NCBI GenBank assembly: GCA_030036975.1
Contig: JASHSE010000601.1
Span: 1-12,584 of the forward strand
DNA length: 12,584 nucleotides
From: Xanthobacteraceae bacterium
GTDB lineage: Bacteria; Pseudomonadota; Alphaproteobacteria; Rhizobiales; Xanthobacteraceae
Reading direction: 5' to 3'
The notes under the pieces were generated by a model. That model did no database searches, had not been told where the DNA came from, and saw only the letters and a program-made list of their open reading frames with translations. Shown here in pieces: positions 6,192 to 12,584 of the stretch. The position numbers and the translations under genes are program-made. Position 1 is the stretch's first letter; every line of letters begins with the position of its first letter.

Positions 6192-7241
6192 ATGCGCGCC
6201 CTGACCGTCGCGCCTAGCGTGCCGAATTCGGCACGCGTCGAGGACATCCCCGAGCCGCCGTCTTCCGACGGCGCGGTGCTGGTGCGCGCCATGGCGCTTG
6301 GCGTTTGCGGCACCGATCGCGAAATCGTCTCGGGCGCTTACGGCTGGGCGCCGCAGGGGGCCACTCGCCTCGTCATCGGCCACGAATCGCTCGGCGTGGT
6401 GCGCGAGGCGCCGCCGGGCTGCGGCTTTGATCCCGGCGACCTCGTCGTGGGCATCGTGCGCCGGCCCGATCCGGTGCCCTGTCCGGCCTGCGCGGTCGGC
6501 GAGTGGGACATGTGCCGCAACGGCCGCTACACCGAGCGCGGCATCAAAGAGCGCAACGGCTACGGCTCGGATTTTTTCCGGGTCGAGCCGGACTTCCTGG
6601 TCAAGCTCAACGGCGGGCTCGGCGCCGAGGGCGTCCTGGTCGAGCCGACCAGCGTCGTCGCCAAGGCCTGGGATCACAGCGAGCGCATCGGCCGCCGCTC
6701 GCGCGCCTGGCGGCCGCGGACCCTGCTCGTCACCGGCGCCGGACCGATCGGCCTGCTGGCGGCCATGATCGGCAGCCAGCGCGGCCTCGACGTGCACGTG
6801 CTCGACCATCGCGACAGCGCGCTGAAGCGGACGCTGGTACGCGAGCTCGGCGGCACATTCCATCTCGGCAGCATTGCCGATCTCGACCATTTTGCGCCCG
6901 ACATACTGATGGAGTGCACCGGCGCCCCGGTCGTGGTGCGCGACGTGCTCGGCCACACCGCCTCGGGCGGCATCGTCTGCCTGGTCGGAGTGAGCGCACC
7001 CGGTCACGACTTCGACGTCGACCTCGGCCTGCTCAATCGCACCATGGTGCTCGACAACGATACCGTGTTCGGCAGCGTCAACGCCAATCGCCGACATTAT
7101 CAGGACGCGGTCGCGGCGCTGCAGCGCGCCGACCGCAAGTGGCTGTCACGGCTGATCACGCGCCGCGTGCCGGTGGAGCGATGGACACAGGCGCTCCAGC
7201 CGGAACCGGACGATATTAAAGTCGTCGTCGATTTTAGCTGA
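6192..7241 (+). CDS. Zinc-dependent medium-chain dehydrogenase, glucose 1-dehydrogenase type
   Basis: 349 aa from ATG 6192, with AAGGAAG immediately upstream. An N-terminal GroES-like domain (1-150) holds the catalytic zinc ligands Cys39 (GVCGTD), His64-Glu65 (IGHES) and Glu151 (LVEPTSVV). The structural-zinc lobe has three of the usual four cysteines, Cys97, Cys100 and Cys108; the first position is occupied by Pro/Asp (PDPVPC). The Rossmann domain begins TGAGPIGLLA (181-190), and Asp205 after the second strand (VHVLDHR) favours NAD over NADP, though the following Arg may allow both. The C-terminal half resembles the archaeal-type glucose dehydrogenase family, including FGSVNANRRHY near residue 295, a family landmark. 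Such enzymes oxidise glucose, sometimes galactose, to the lactone. The next gene starts 6 nt after the stop, so the two form an operon behind the EcfG-type promoter. Exact sugar specificity is not readable. Confidence 0.88.
   Translation: MRALTVAPSVPNSARVEDIPEPPSSDGAVLVRAMALGVCGTDREIVSGAYGWAPQGATRLVIGHESLGVVREAPPGCGFDPGDLVVGIVRRPDPVPCPACAVGEWDMCRNGRYTERGIKERNGYGSDFFRVEPDFLVKLNGGLGAEGVLVEPTSVVAKAWDHSERIGRRSRAWRPRTLLVTGAGPIGLLAAMIGSQRGLDVHVLDHRDSALKRTLVRELGGTFHLGSIADLDHFAPDILMECTGAPVVVRDVLGHTASGGIVCLVGVSAPGHDFDVDLGLLNRTMVLDNDTVFGSVNANRRHYQDAVAALQRADRKWLSRLITRRVPVERWTQALQPEPDDIKVVVDFS
6217..6236. repeat. Perfect 20-bp palindrome in the 5' end of the dehydrogenase gene
   Basis: The sequence is self-complementary over all 20 bases and centred on GAATTC, covering codons 9-15. 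In the mRNA it could form a tight hairpin about 25 nt after the start codon. The encoded VPNSARVE fits the family N-terminus, so coding constraint may explain it. Confidence 0.5.
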
Positions 7242-7247
7242 CCGGAT

Positions 7248-9077
7248 ATGTCCACTCCGATTGAAGACTACGCACTGATCGGCGATTGCATGAGCGCGGC
7301 GTTGGTCGCCGCCGATGGCTCGATCGACTGGCTGTGCTGGCCGCGTTTCGATTCGGAGGCATGTTTCGCGGCGCTTTTGGGCACGCCCGAGCACGGCCGC
7401 TGGCTGATCGCGCCGCGCGACAAAGCCCGCACCACGCGCCGCTACCGCCCCGATACGCTCATCCTGGAAACTTGTTTCGAAACCGCGGACGGCGCGGCCA
7501 TGGTCGTCGACTTCATGCCGCGGCGCGCCGCCAATTCCACGATCGTGCGTCTGGTGATCGGCACGTGCGGCCACGTCAAGATGCATAGCGAGCTGATCCT
7601 GCGGTTCGGTTACGGCGCCGTCGTGCCGTGGGTCAGCCGCGTCGAGAGCGGCGCGCTGCGCGCCATTGCCGGCCCCGACATGGTGGCGCTGGACACGCCC
7701 GTGCATTTGCACGGCAAGGATTTCACCACGATCGGCGAATTCACCATCGGCCGCGGCGAGACCATACCGTTCGTATTGACCTATTCGCCGTCGCACCTGC
7801 CGCTGCCGAAACCGGTCGACGCTGCGACGGCGCTGACCGACACTGAAGACTTTTGGCGCGAGTGGATCGCAAAAGTCCGGCCGGCCGGACCATGGACGGA
7901 GGCCGTGCGCCGCTCGGTCATCACGCTCAAGGCGCTGACCTACGCACCGACCGGCGGCATTGTGGCGGCGCCGACCAGCTCGCTGCCGGAGCGACTCGGC
8001 GGTCAACGCAACTGGGACTACCGCTTCTGCTGGCTGCGCGATGCGACGCTGACGCTGCTCGGCGCCATGCATGCCGGCTTCTTCGAGGAGGCGCAAGCTT
8101 GGCGCGAATGGCTGCTGCGCGCGGTTGCCGGCAGCCCGGACCAGCTGCAGATCATGTACGGCATCGGCGGCGAGCGGCGCCTGACCGAATGGGAAGTGCC
8201 GTGGCTGCCCGGCTACGAGAACTCGGCGCCGGTGCGCATCGGCAATGCCGCGCACACGCAGTTGCAGCTCGACGTGTTCGGCGAGATCATGGACGTGCAT
8301 CACCAAGCGCGGCGCTGCGGGCTATCGACCAATGAATCCGGCTGGGACGCGCAGATCGCGTTCTTGAGCCATCTCAACAAGATCTGGAAAGAGCCCGACC
8401 ACGGCATCTGGGAAATGCGCGGCCCGCCCCAGCATTTCACTTATTCCAAGGTCATGGCGTGGGTGGCGTACGACCGCACCATCAAGAGCGCGGAAACGTT
8501 CGGCCTGCCCGGGCCGGTCGACGAGTGGCACAAACTGCGCGACGTCATTTGCGACGACGTCTGCGAGCATGCCTATGACAAGGAGCTCGGCACGTTCACC
8601 CAGGCCTACGGCTCGAAACAGCTCGACGCCAACCTGTTGCTGCTGCCGTGCGTCGGCTTCCTGCCGGTTTCCGATCCGCGCATCGCACGCACCATCGCGG
8701 CGGTCGAGCGCGGCCTGCTCAGCAATGGCTTCGTCATGCGCTACAGCACGCACGACGTGAAAGACGCGTTGCCGCCGGGCGAAGGCGCGTTTCTTGCCTG
8801 CAGTTTCTGGCTGGTCGACGCCTATCTGCTGCAGCACCGCTACGATGAAGCCGAAACGCTGTTCCGGCGGCTGGTCGGCCTGCGCAACGACGTCGGGCTG
8901 CTCAGCGAAGAGTACGACCCGCAGGACAAGCGCTTGATCGGCAACTTCCCGCAAGCCTTCTCGCACCTGGCGCTGATCAACAGCGCCTATAATCTGACGC
9001 GGACCGCAAAGCCGCTGCACCAGCGCGCGCAGGACGGGCACGCCCCGCCCGAAGAACTCACCGTCGCGGCGGATTGA
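7248..9077 (+). CDS. Glycoside hydrolase family 15 protein (glucoamylase or trehalase)
   Basis: 609 aa, full length for bacterial GH15. It starts at ATG 7248, 6 nt after the dehydrogenase stop with a weak ribosome site, which implies translational coupling. An N-terminal beta-sandwich (about 1-220, beginning IEDYALIGDCMSAALV and DGSIDWLCWPRFDS) precedes an (alpha/alpha)6 barrel. Signatures: GGQRNWDYRFCWLRDA (251-266), WEVPWLPGYENSAPVRIGN (315-333), GIWEMRGPP (386-394), where Glu389 is the likely general acid, and LLSEEYDP (551-558), where Glu554 is the likely base; GNFPQAFSH (565-573) follows. No signal peptide, so it acts in the cytoplasm. GH15 enzymes invert the anomeric carbon and release glucose from alpha-1,4/1,6 glucans; the mycobacterial members of this layout are trehalases. 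With otsA next door, trehalose is a good candidate substrate, but glucan or glycogen ends are equally possible by sequence. Confidence 0.92.
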   Translation: MSTPIEDYALIGDCMSAALVAADGSIDWLCWPRFDSEACFAALLGTPEHGRWLIAPRDKARTTRRYRPDTLILETCFETADGAAMVVDFMPRRAANSTIVRLVIGTCGHVKMHSELILRFGYGAVVPWVSRVESGALRAIAGPDMVALDTPVHLHGKDFTTIGEFTIGRGETIPFVLTYSPSHLPLPKPVDAATALTDTEDFWREWIAKVRPAGPWTEAVRRSVITLKALTYAPTGGIVAAPTSSLPERLGGQRNWDYRFCWLRDATLTLLGAMHAGFFEEAQAWREWLLRAVAGSPDQLQIMYGIGGERRLTEWEVPWLPGYENSAPVRIGNAAHTQLQLDVFGEIMDVHHQARRCGLSTNESGWDAQIAFLSHLNKIWKEPDHGIWEMRGPPQHFTYSKVMAWVAYDRTIKSAETFGLPGPVDEWHKLRDVICDDVCEHAYDKELGTFTQAYGSKQLDANLLLLPCVGFLPVSDPRIARTIAAVERGLLSNGFVMRYSTHDVKDALPPGEGAFLACSFWLVDAYLLQHRYDEAETLFRRLVGLRNDVGLLSEEYDPQDKRLIGNFPQAFSHLALINSAYNLTRTAKPLHQRAQDGHAPPEELTVAAD

Positions 9078-9138
9078 CGCATTCGCCGGCCGCATCGCTT
9101 TTGGCGGCGCCGTCGGGAGGACCGCAATCGCTTTCGCC

Positions 9139-9175
9139 TTGACTTCGCCTTGAAATCGTATTTGTAACATATAAC
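9139..9175 (+). promoter_or_regulatory. Possible housekeeping-type promoter of the ferredoxin gene
   Basis: AT-rich compared with everything upstream. TTGACT (9139-9144) with TTGTAA at a 17-nt spacing, or TTGAAA (9150-9155) with the late TATAAC (9170-9175), could form -35/-10 pairs; neither is ideal. No EcfG-type box is present here. Confidence 0.25.
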
Positions 9176-9194
9176 GTCTCTAGATCGTACACGC

Positions 9195-9204
9195 AAGGGG
9201 GTGA
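9195..9204 (+). promoter_or_regulatory. Very strong ribosome binding site of the ferredoxin gene
   Basis: AAGGGGGTGA differs from the full anti-Shine-Dalgarno complement AAGGAGGTGA at one base and stands 3 nt before ATG 9208, which suggests high-level translation. Confidence 0.7.
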
Positions 9205-9207
9205 TTT

Positions 9208-9558
9208 ATGACGTTCGTGGTTACAGAAAACTGCATAAAATGCAAATACATGGACTGTATTGAGCCATGTCCCGTCGACTGTTTCTATGAGGGCCCCGAA
9301 ATTCTGGTGATAGATCCAGACGAATGCATCGATTGCAGCGTTTGCGTGACAACGTGTCCGGTCAACGCGATATATCAGGACACGAAGCTGCCGGAAGACC
9401 AAGCCGTATTTCTTGAAATTAATCGCAAGTTCTCGGCGATCTGGCCCAATGCAGTTCAGAAATGCGAGGCCTTACCAGACCGGGACAAATGGGCGGAAGT
9501 AGCTGAGAAGCGACAGTTTCTGCTCGAAGCGCAAACTTGTGCGGCTGCCGCGAAATAG
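9208..9558 (+). CDS. fdxA: Seven-iron ferredoxin, FdxA type ([3Fe-4S][4Fe-4S])
   Basis: 116 aa from ATG 9208. A soluble cytoplasmic electron carrier. Cysteines match Azotobacter ferredoxin I: Cys9, Cys12, Cys17, Cys21-Pro and Cys25 in the first half (NCIKCKYMDC, PCPVDCFYEG), then CIDCSVCVTTCPVNAI. Family knowledge assigns the 3Fe-4S cluster to the first and second Cys of the CxxxxxxxC pattern plus the last CP cysteine, and the 4Fe-4S cluster to the CxxCxxC group plus Cys21. The C-terminal extension (NRKFSAIWPNAVQKCEALPD) is standard for FdxA; the residues after it (VAEKRQFLLEAQTCAAAAK) are slightly longer than in ferredoxin I. The third-position bias to G/C seen in upstream genes is absent (30 of 60 bases G/C at 9241-9300). 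It may serve an oxidoreductase outside the window, or be a stray gene on an island. Confidence 0.93.
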   Translation: MTFVVTENCIKCKYMDCIEPCPVDCFYEGPEILVIDPDECIDCSVCVTTCPVNAIYQDTKLPEDQAVFLEINRKFSAIWPNAVQKCEALPDRDKWAEVAEKRQFLLEAQTCAAAAK

Positions 9559-9576
9559 CGGAGCGCCGCAGAATGA

Positions 9577-9705
9577 ACTTTGTTGCGTCGCGGAGGTCAC
9601 GCGTTCAAACTCTCCCCGACAAAGGAGGCTATCGCGAAAGCCGCTGAGAAGAAGGCCGCAGGACGCGATGTAATCGGCCTTGGTGCCACACGCCTGCTAA
9701 CATAG
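9577..9705 (+). pseudogene. Remnant resembling the N-terminus of a class I (aspartate-type) aminotransferase
   Basis: The frame is open from 9577 to TAG 9703-9705 and has no ATG. It reads FKLSPTKEAIAKAAEKKA then AGRDVIGLGA, and breaks off as TRLLT-stop. The middle resembles the start of alphaproteobacterial class I aminotransferases (SPT, then KA, then KAAGRDVIGLGAGEPDF): it matches up to GLGA, just before the conserved GEPDF, which is missing. I read it as a truncated, dead fragment of a PLP aminotransferase left by rearrangement. It lies between fdxA and the GcvT-like gene, whose start is 9 nt beyond its stop. The match is short, so a chance likeness remains possible. Confidence 0.45.
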
Positions 9706-9713
9706 GGTCAGCG

Positions 9714-10847
9714 ATGTCGATTACACCGGAGATTCCGAGAGTTACGCCGTACTACCTGAATCACATCGAGCATGGCGCCACAATGATGACCAAGGGCGGC
9801 TGGCAACGGCCGCTCAGGTTCAAGGGTGCGGAAACGGAAGTGCGGGCCACAAGGCAAGCGCTCGGCCTCATCGATGCGCATTCGATGGGGAAATTTGAAA
9901 TTTGCGGGCCCGGAGCATTGCCGTTCATTCAGTGGATAACCACAAACGACATGACAAGAGCCGAGGAAGGTCGCGGCGCTATCTATACCCTTCTCTGTAA
10001 CGACCGAGGAGGCATCGTCGACGATATTGTCGTGTATTACATAAACCGCACGCGCTTCTATTTCATCACTAATACGTTGTCCACTGCGCGGGTTCATCAG
10101 TGGCTTGAGTCGTGCATTAAGCGATTTGATGGGCCGCCGACATTTGTATTCGATGTCACCAACAAGACAGCCTATCTCTCGGTACAAGGACCGCTGTCGG
10201 GCGCCCTGATGATGAAGCTATTTGGCGAAACCGTTAGACAGTTGAAATACTTCCAGTTCATGTTGGCCGATCTTTTGAACGTTCCAGTTCTCCTCGCTAG
10301 AACCGGCTACACCGGTGAGCTGGGGTTCGAACTCAATTTTCCCTCTGAATTCGGTTACGGCGTCTGGAAGCATGTACAGGAAAATGCAGCGCACTTCGGT
10401 GGCGTGCCGGTCGGCGGAGAAGCCGTCCAGATCCTACGGATTGAAAAAGGCTACAGATCACACGGCACCGACATGACCATCGACAATAACCCCTACGAGA
10501 TGGGTTTGGGCTGGTTGATACGCTATCAGAAAGGCGACTTCATCGGCAGGGATGCTTTACTTCGGATCCAAGAAGAGGGCGTGGCGAGCCGCTTCGTTGG
10601 GTTTGAGGCTGAAGGCAATAGCACGCTCCAGAACGGCACCTGCCTTACCTGTGACAGTGGTCGATCGGCCGGGCGTGTTACCAGCTCGTGCCACAGTCCA
10701 ACCTTAGACAAAATAATCGCTCTGGGCTTCGTCGAGCGCGGTATAGAAACCAAAGAATTCCGAGCAGGGAGCGGCAACGTACCGGTCAGGCAGGTTGCCA
10801 TCCCGTTTTACGATCGGGGAGGAGATCGCCTGCGAGGGCTTTTGTGA
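9714..10847 (+). CDS. Stand-alone GcvT-family, folate-binding methyltransferase/demethylase
   Basis: 377 aa from ATG 9714, with AGGG about 6 nt upstream. The whole GCV_T fold is present: a folate-binding domain (about 30-285) and a C-terminal beta-barrel (about 290-365, GRSAGRVTSSCHSPTLDK). Seen: GGIVDDIVVYY (99-109), where one of Asp103/Asp104 corresponds to the catalytic, folate-contacting Asp of T-protein; SVQGPLSG (156-163); RTGYTGELGFEL (196-207); LRIEKGYRSHGTDM (241-254) and NPYEMGLGWLI (259-269). The last two resemble the C-terminal domains of dimethylglycine/sarcosine dehydrogenases more than glycine-cleavage T-protein. There is no gcvH or gcvP nearby, so glycine cleavage is unlikely. 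Relatives move a methyl or methylene group from N-, O- or S-methylated compounds to tetrahydrofolate. The next gene is an MFS transporter, 84 bp on. Block 10021-10080 has only 23 of 60 G/C bases, unlike the flanking chromosome. Confidence 0.87.
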   Translation: MSITPEIPRVTPYYLNHIEHGATMMTKGGWQRPLRFKGAETEVRATRQALGLIDAHSMGKFEICGPGALPFIQWITTNDMTRAEEGRGAIYTLLCNDRGGIVDDIVVYYINRTRFYFITNTLSTARVHQWLESCIKRFDGPPTFVFDVTNKTAYLSVQGPLSGALMMKLFGETVRQLKYFQFMLADLLNVPVLLARTGYTGELGFELNFPSEFGYGVWKHVQENAAHFGGVPVGGEAVQILRIEKGYRSHGTDMTIDNNPYEMGLGWLIRYQKGDFIGRDALLRIQEEGVASRFVGFEAEGNSTLQNGTCLTCDSGRSAGRVTSSCHSPTLDKIIALGFVERGIETKEFRAGSGNVPVRQVAIPFYDRGGDRLRGLL

Positions 10848-10931
10848 GGCCAGGTCGAGGTCTCCCCATTCATAGCAAGCCCATTGGGAAACGGCGGTCG
10901 TTCCGGAAGCAGAAACCGGCAAGAGGAGCAA

Positions 10932-12236
10932 ATGCCCACAGTTCCAGCCCGCGCTAGCGATGCTGTCCCGAGAGCCATGCTGCCAGCCGCCAAGGAATAC
11001 CGTTCGGAAAGACAGATCCGGACCGGACTGTACCTGGAGCGCCTCAGCGTTGGATTTTCTTTGGGGACCTTTTTGCTGCTGCCGCTGTTTTTTCGCGGCA
11101 TGGGCCGTGATGAGGTGTTCTTTGGCGAGGTTTATGCGGCGGGTGCGCTCGGCACATTGCTGTCAGTCTCGCTCGGCGCGGCTGCCATCAAGCAATTCGG
11201 GCTCCGACGCGTCGCCCCGGTCGGCAGCCTGGTTTTCGCATTTGGATCGGCGCTATACGTCTTCGCCAGCTATGCCACAGGGCCGCTCTATGCGTTCTTT
11301 GTCGCGTCGTTTCTGCAGGGTTTCGGATGGGGCCAGGTGTTCGCCACCGGTCCGATCTGTTTGTCCACGACCCTTCGCAACTTGCCCGAGGACAGCAAAT
11401 ACCGTGAAGCGTCATTTTTCTTCGCCACATACGCGGCGTTCAGTCAGCTGGGCGTCGGGCTTGCGCCCTTCACGATGCGCATTTTGGTCGGCACGTTTCA
11501 TTGGACCTATGTAAGCGCTTTTGCATTAGGCACGGCGGCGGCCGTCGTCGCCGTGGCGTTGTCTCTGATAACGAGCAGCCGCAACGCGTTGTACTCGTCC
11601 TTTGTGAGCGGAGGAGCATCGCCGATCCGGGATTTCTGGCTCGTGCTCAAGCAGCCGAGCGTCTATTTTTTTGCCGCTCTTTTTCTGGCCGGCTGCATCT
11701 ACACGTCGATGATGAATCTGCAAACGACCTTCGCGGCGGCACGGGGACTGGATTACGGGGTCTTCTACACTTTTTACACGTTCGCGGTAGTCTTTTCCCG
11801 CTTTGCCTTGAGCAAGCCAATTTCGAAACTATCGCCGTCCACAAGCATGATCGGCTTGCTCGCGTTGATGACCGTGGCGCTGGCGTCCTACAATTGGGCT
11901 GACCGGTCAGTTATCGTGTACGCCATCGCTTCGCTGGTGCTCGGCGGAACCTACGGCCTTGTCTATCCGGTCATGCAAGGGCAGTTGACAAAATATTCTC
12001 ATGACGAGCTGGTAGCGCCGACGATGGTGTATTTCAGTCTGTCGTACTTCATTGCCGTTTACCTCTTTCCCTTTGTCACCGCGAGCTTCGCGACCAGGTA
12101 TGGATATTGGGTGATGCCGCTGCTTTTGACCGCCGCGGGCGCAATGGAGCTGTTGGTCGTCGTCTACTTCTTCCGGGTCGTTGCAATGTCACCGACAGTA
12201 CAGGCCAAGAGCCCCAAATGGGTCCCGGGCGGCTGA
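10932..12236 (+). CDS. Major facilitator superfamily transporter
   Basis: 434 aa from ATG 10932, with GAGGAG just upstream (10923-10928); an in-frame TTG at 10884 would add 16 polar residues and lacks a ribosome site. After a hydrophilic N-terminus of about 30 residues there are about 12 hydrophobic segments in two halves, split by a polar loop near residues 205-220 (SSFVSGGASPIRDF), as in MFS proteins. Between segments 2 and 3 stands GAAAIKQFGLRRV, a motif-A-like stretch that lacks the usual Asp. The helix-5 region SQLGVGLAPFTMRIL fits motif C only loosely. An inner-membrane secondary transporter; substrate and direction are unknown. It is on the same strand as the GcvT-like gene, 84 bp downstream, so uptake of that enzyme's methylated substrate is a reasonable guess. 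Confidence 0.88.
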   Translation: MPTVPARASDAVPRAMLPAAKEYRSERQIRTGLYLERLSVGFSLGTFLLLPLFFRGMGRDEVFFGEVYAAGALGTLLSVSLGAAAIKQFGLRRVAPVGSLVFAFGSALYVFASYATGPLYAFFVASFLQGFGWGQVFATGPICLSTTLRNLPEDSKYREASFFFATYAAFSQLGVGLAPFTMRILVGTFHWTYVSAFALGTAAAVVAVALSLITSSRNALYSSFVSGGASPIRDFWLVLKQPSVYFFAALFLAGCIYTSMMNLQTTFAAARGLDYGVFYTFYTFAVVFSRFALSKPISKLSPSTSMIGLLALMTVALASYNWADRSVIVYAIASLVLGGTYGLVYPVMQGQLTKYSHDELVAPTMVYFSLSYFIAVYLFPFVTASFATRYGYWVMPLLLTAAGAMELLVVVYFFRVVAMSPTVQAKSPKWVPGG

Positions 12237-12284
12237 CGCCCTGTTCGGGTCGAAGCGTCAGGAGTCACCAAGAGGACATACGTC

Positions 12285-12584
12285 ATGTCGAAATTCCCGG
12301 TCGAGAGCATCGTGTCTGCAGCCGCAGGCCAGAGGCCGGCCAAGGCTCTCCGCACCTATTTGACCTTGGATGGGCGGGTCGAAGAACAGGACGCCTGGCA
12401 TTCACTGTCTGCGGCCGAGCTTTTCGCTGCTGCATATGTGATCGGAGCGGATCCGGCCGAAGCGGAGCCGACTATTGGCGCGGGCATTACGATGTGTTTC
12501 CGTCCCCATGGCCGATTGTATCTCCTTCCGAACGCCGACGTTCCGCGCTTGCAAAATCAAGTAAAGACGGCGATGACAGCTTCC
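12285..12584 (+). CDS. Unrecognised protein, N-terminal 100 residues (cut by the window end)
   Basis: ATG 12285 has AGAGGA about 8 nt upstream, and the frame is open to the last base. The 100 visible residues begin MSKFPVESIVSAAAGQRP, contain WHSLSAAELFAAAYVIGADP, then TIGAGITMCFRPHGRLYLLP, and end in QVKTAMTAS. No signal peptide or membrane helix is evident; an Ala-rich helix is followed by what may be two beta strands. I do not recognise a family. It follows the MFS gene by 48 bp on the same strand and probably belongs to the same operon. Confidence 0.65.
   Translation, partial: MSKFPVESIVSAAAGQRPAKALRTYLTLDGRVEEQDAWHSLSAAELFAAAYVIGADPAEAEPTIGAGITMCFRPHGRLYLLPNADVPRLQNQVKTAMTAS

Noticed and set aside
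6217..6236. Palindrome around GAATTC resembling an EcoRI cDNA adaptor dimer (cloning contamination)
   Set aside because: The outer bases differ from the adaptor, the reading frame continues, and the encoded PNSARVE matches the expected enzyme N-terminus.
6183..8306. Long minus-strand frames (304 and 386 codons) over the dehydrogenase and GH15 genes
   Set aside because: Both are shadows of strongly conserved plus-strand genes that form an operon.
9078..9120. Stem-like CGCCG...GGCGGCG after GH15 as a Rho-independent terminator
   Set aside because: The stem is imperfect and no T run follows; such pairings are common in GC-rich DNA.
9208..9558. Ferredoxin as a sign of a nif or other nitrogen fixation cluster
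   Set aside because: FdxA-type ferredoxins are widespread; no nif gene, NifA site or -24/-12 promoter was found nearby.
1..12584. CRISPR arrays, tRNA or rRNA genes, insertion sequences, phage genes, toxin-antitoxin or defence genes
   Set aside because: No regularly spaced repeats, cloverleaf-like sequence, terminal inverted repeats with a transposase, or recognisable proteins of these classes were seen on either strand.

Overview
The window looks like the chromosome of a high-GC alphaproteobacterium, probably Hyphomicrobiales near Bradyrhizobium, Rhodopseudomonas or Pseudolabrys. Three things point there: two exact matches to the alphaproteobacterial general-stress sigma factor promoter (EcfG type, GGAAC-N16-CGTT), a palindromic GTCATTGCGAG repeat typical of that group, and codon use strongly biased to G/C in the third position over the first 9.1 kb. 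The species cannot be fixed from this sequence. No rRNA, tRNA, CRISPR array, integrase or transposase was seen, and no gap between genes exceeds 300 bases.

Region 1 (1-3960), ordinary metabolism and transport: the 3' end of an alpha/beta hydrolase; a convergent mandelate racemase/muconate-lactonizing (enolase superfamily) gene; a divergent Rid-family (YjgF) gene whose product lacks the arginine needed for imine deamination; and a CPA2/Kef-type cation:proton antiporter with a C-terminal NAD-binding RCK domain. A REP-like inverted repeat separates the antiporter from the convergent otsA.

Region 2 (3959-9077), the most interesting part: a divergent sugar and stress module. Leftward are a homologue of the Anabaena sensory rhodopsin transducer (ASRT family) and otsA, trehalose-6-phosphate synthase. 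Rightward are a zinc-dependent glucose dehydrogenase-like enzyme and a family 15 glycoside hydrolase (glucoamylase or trehalase). Between them, at 6033-6088, sit two perfect EcfG-type promoters back to back, with -35 boxes 6 bp apart, one reading into each arm. I infer that all four genes belong to the general stress response and that the ASRT protein acts with trehalose/glucose metabolism rather than with a rhodopsin, none of which is encoded here. OtsA would make trehalose 6-phosphate; the GH15 enzyme could release glucose from trehalose or an alpha-glucan; the dehydrogenase could oxidise it. No otsB phosphatase is present.

Region 3 (about 9110-12584), compositionally different: GC falls from about 70% in sampled coding blocks of region 1 to 38-53% in sampled blocks here, suggesting horizontally acquired DNA. 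It holds a seven-iron ferredoxin (FdxA type), a decayed N-terminal fragment that looks like a class I aminotransferase, a stand-alone GcvT-like folate-binding methyltransferase, an MFS transporter and the start of an unrecognised gene cut by the window edge. Together they look like part of an uptake and demethylation pathway for an unknown methylated compound, but the substrate cannot be read from the sequence.
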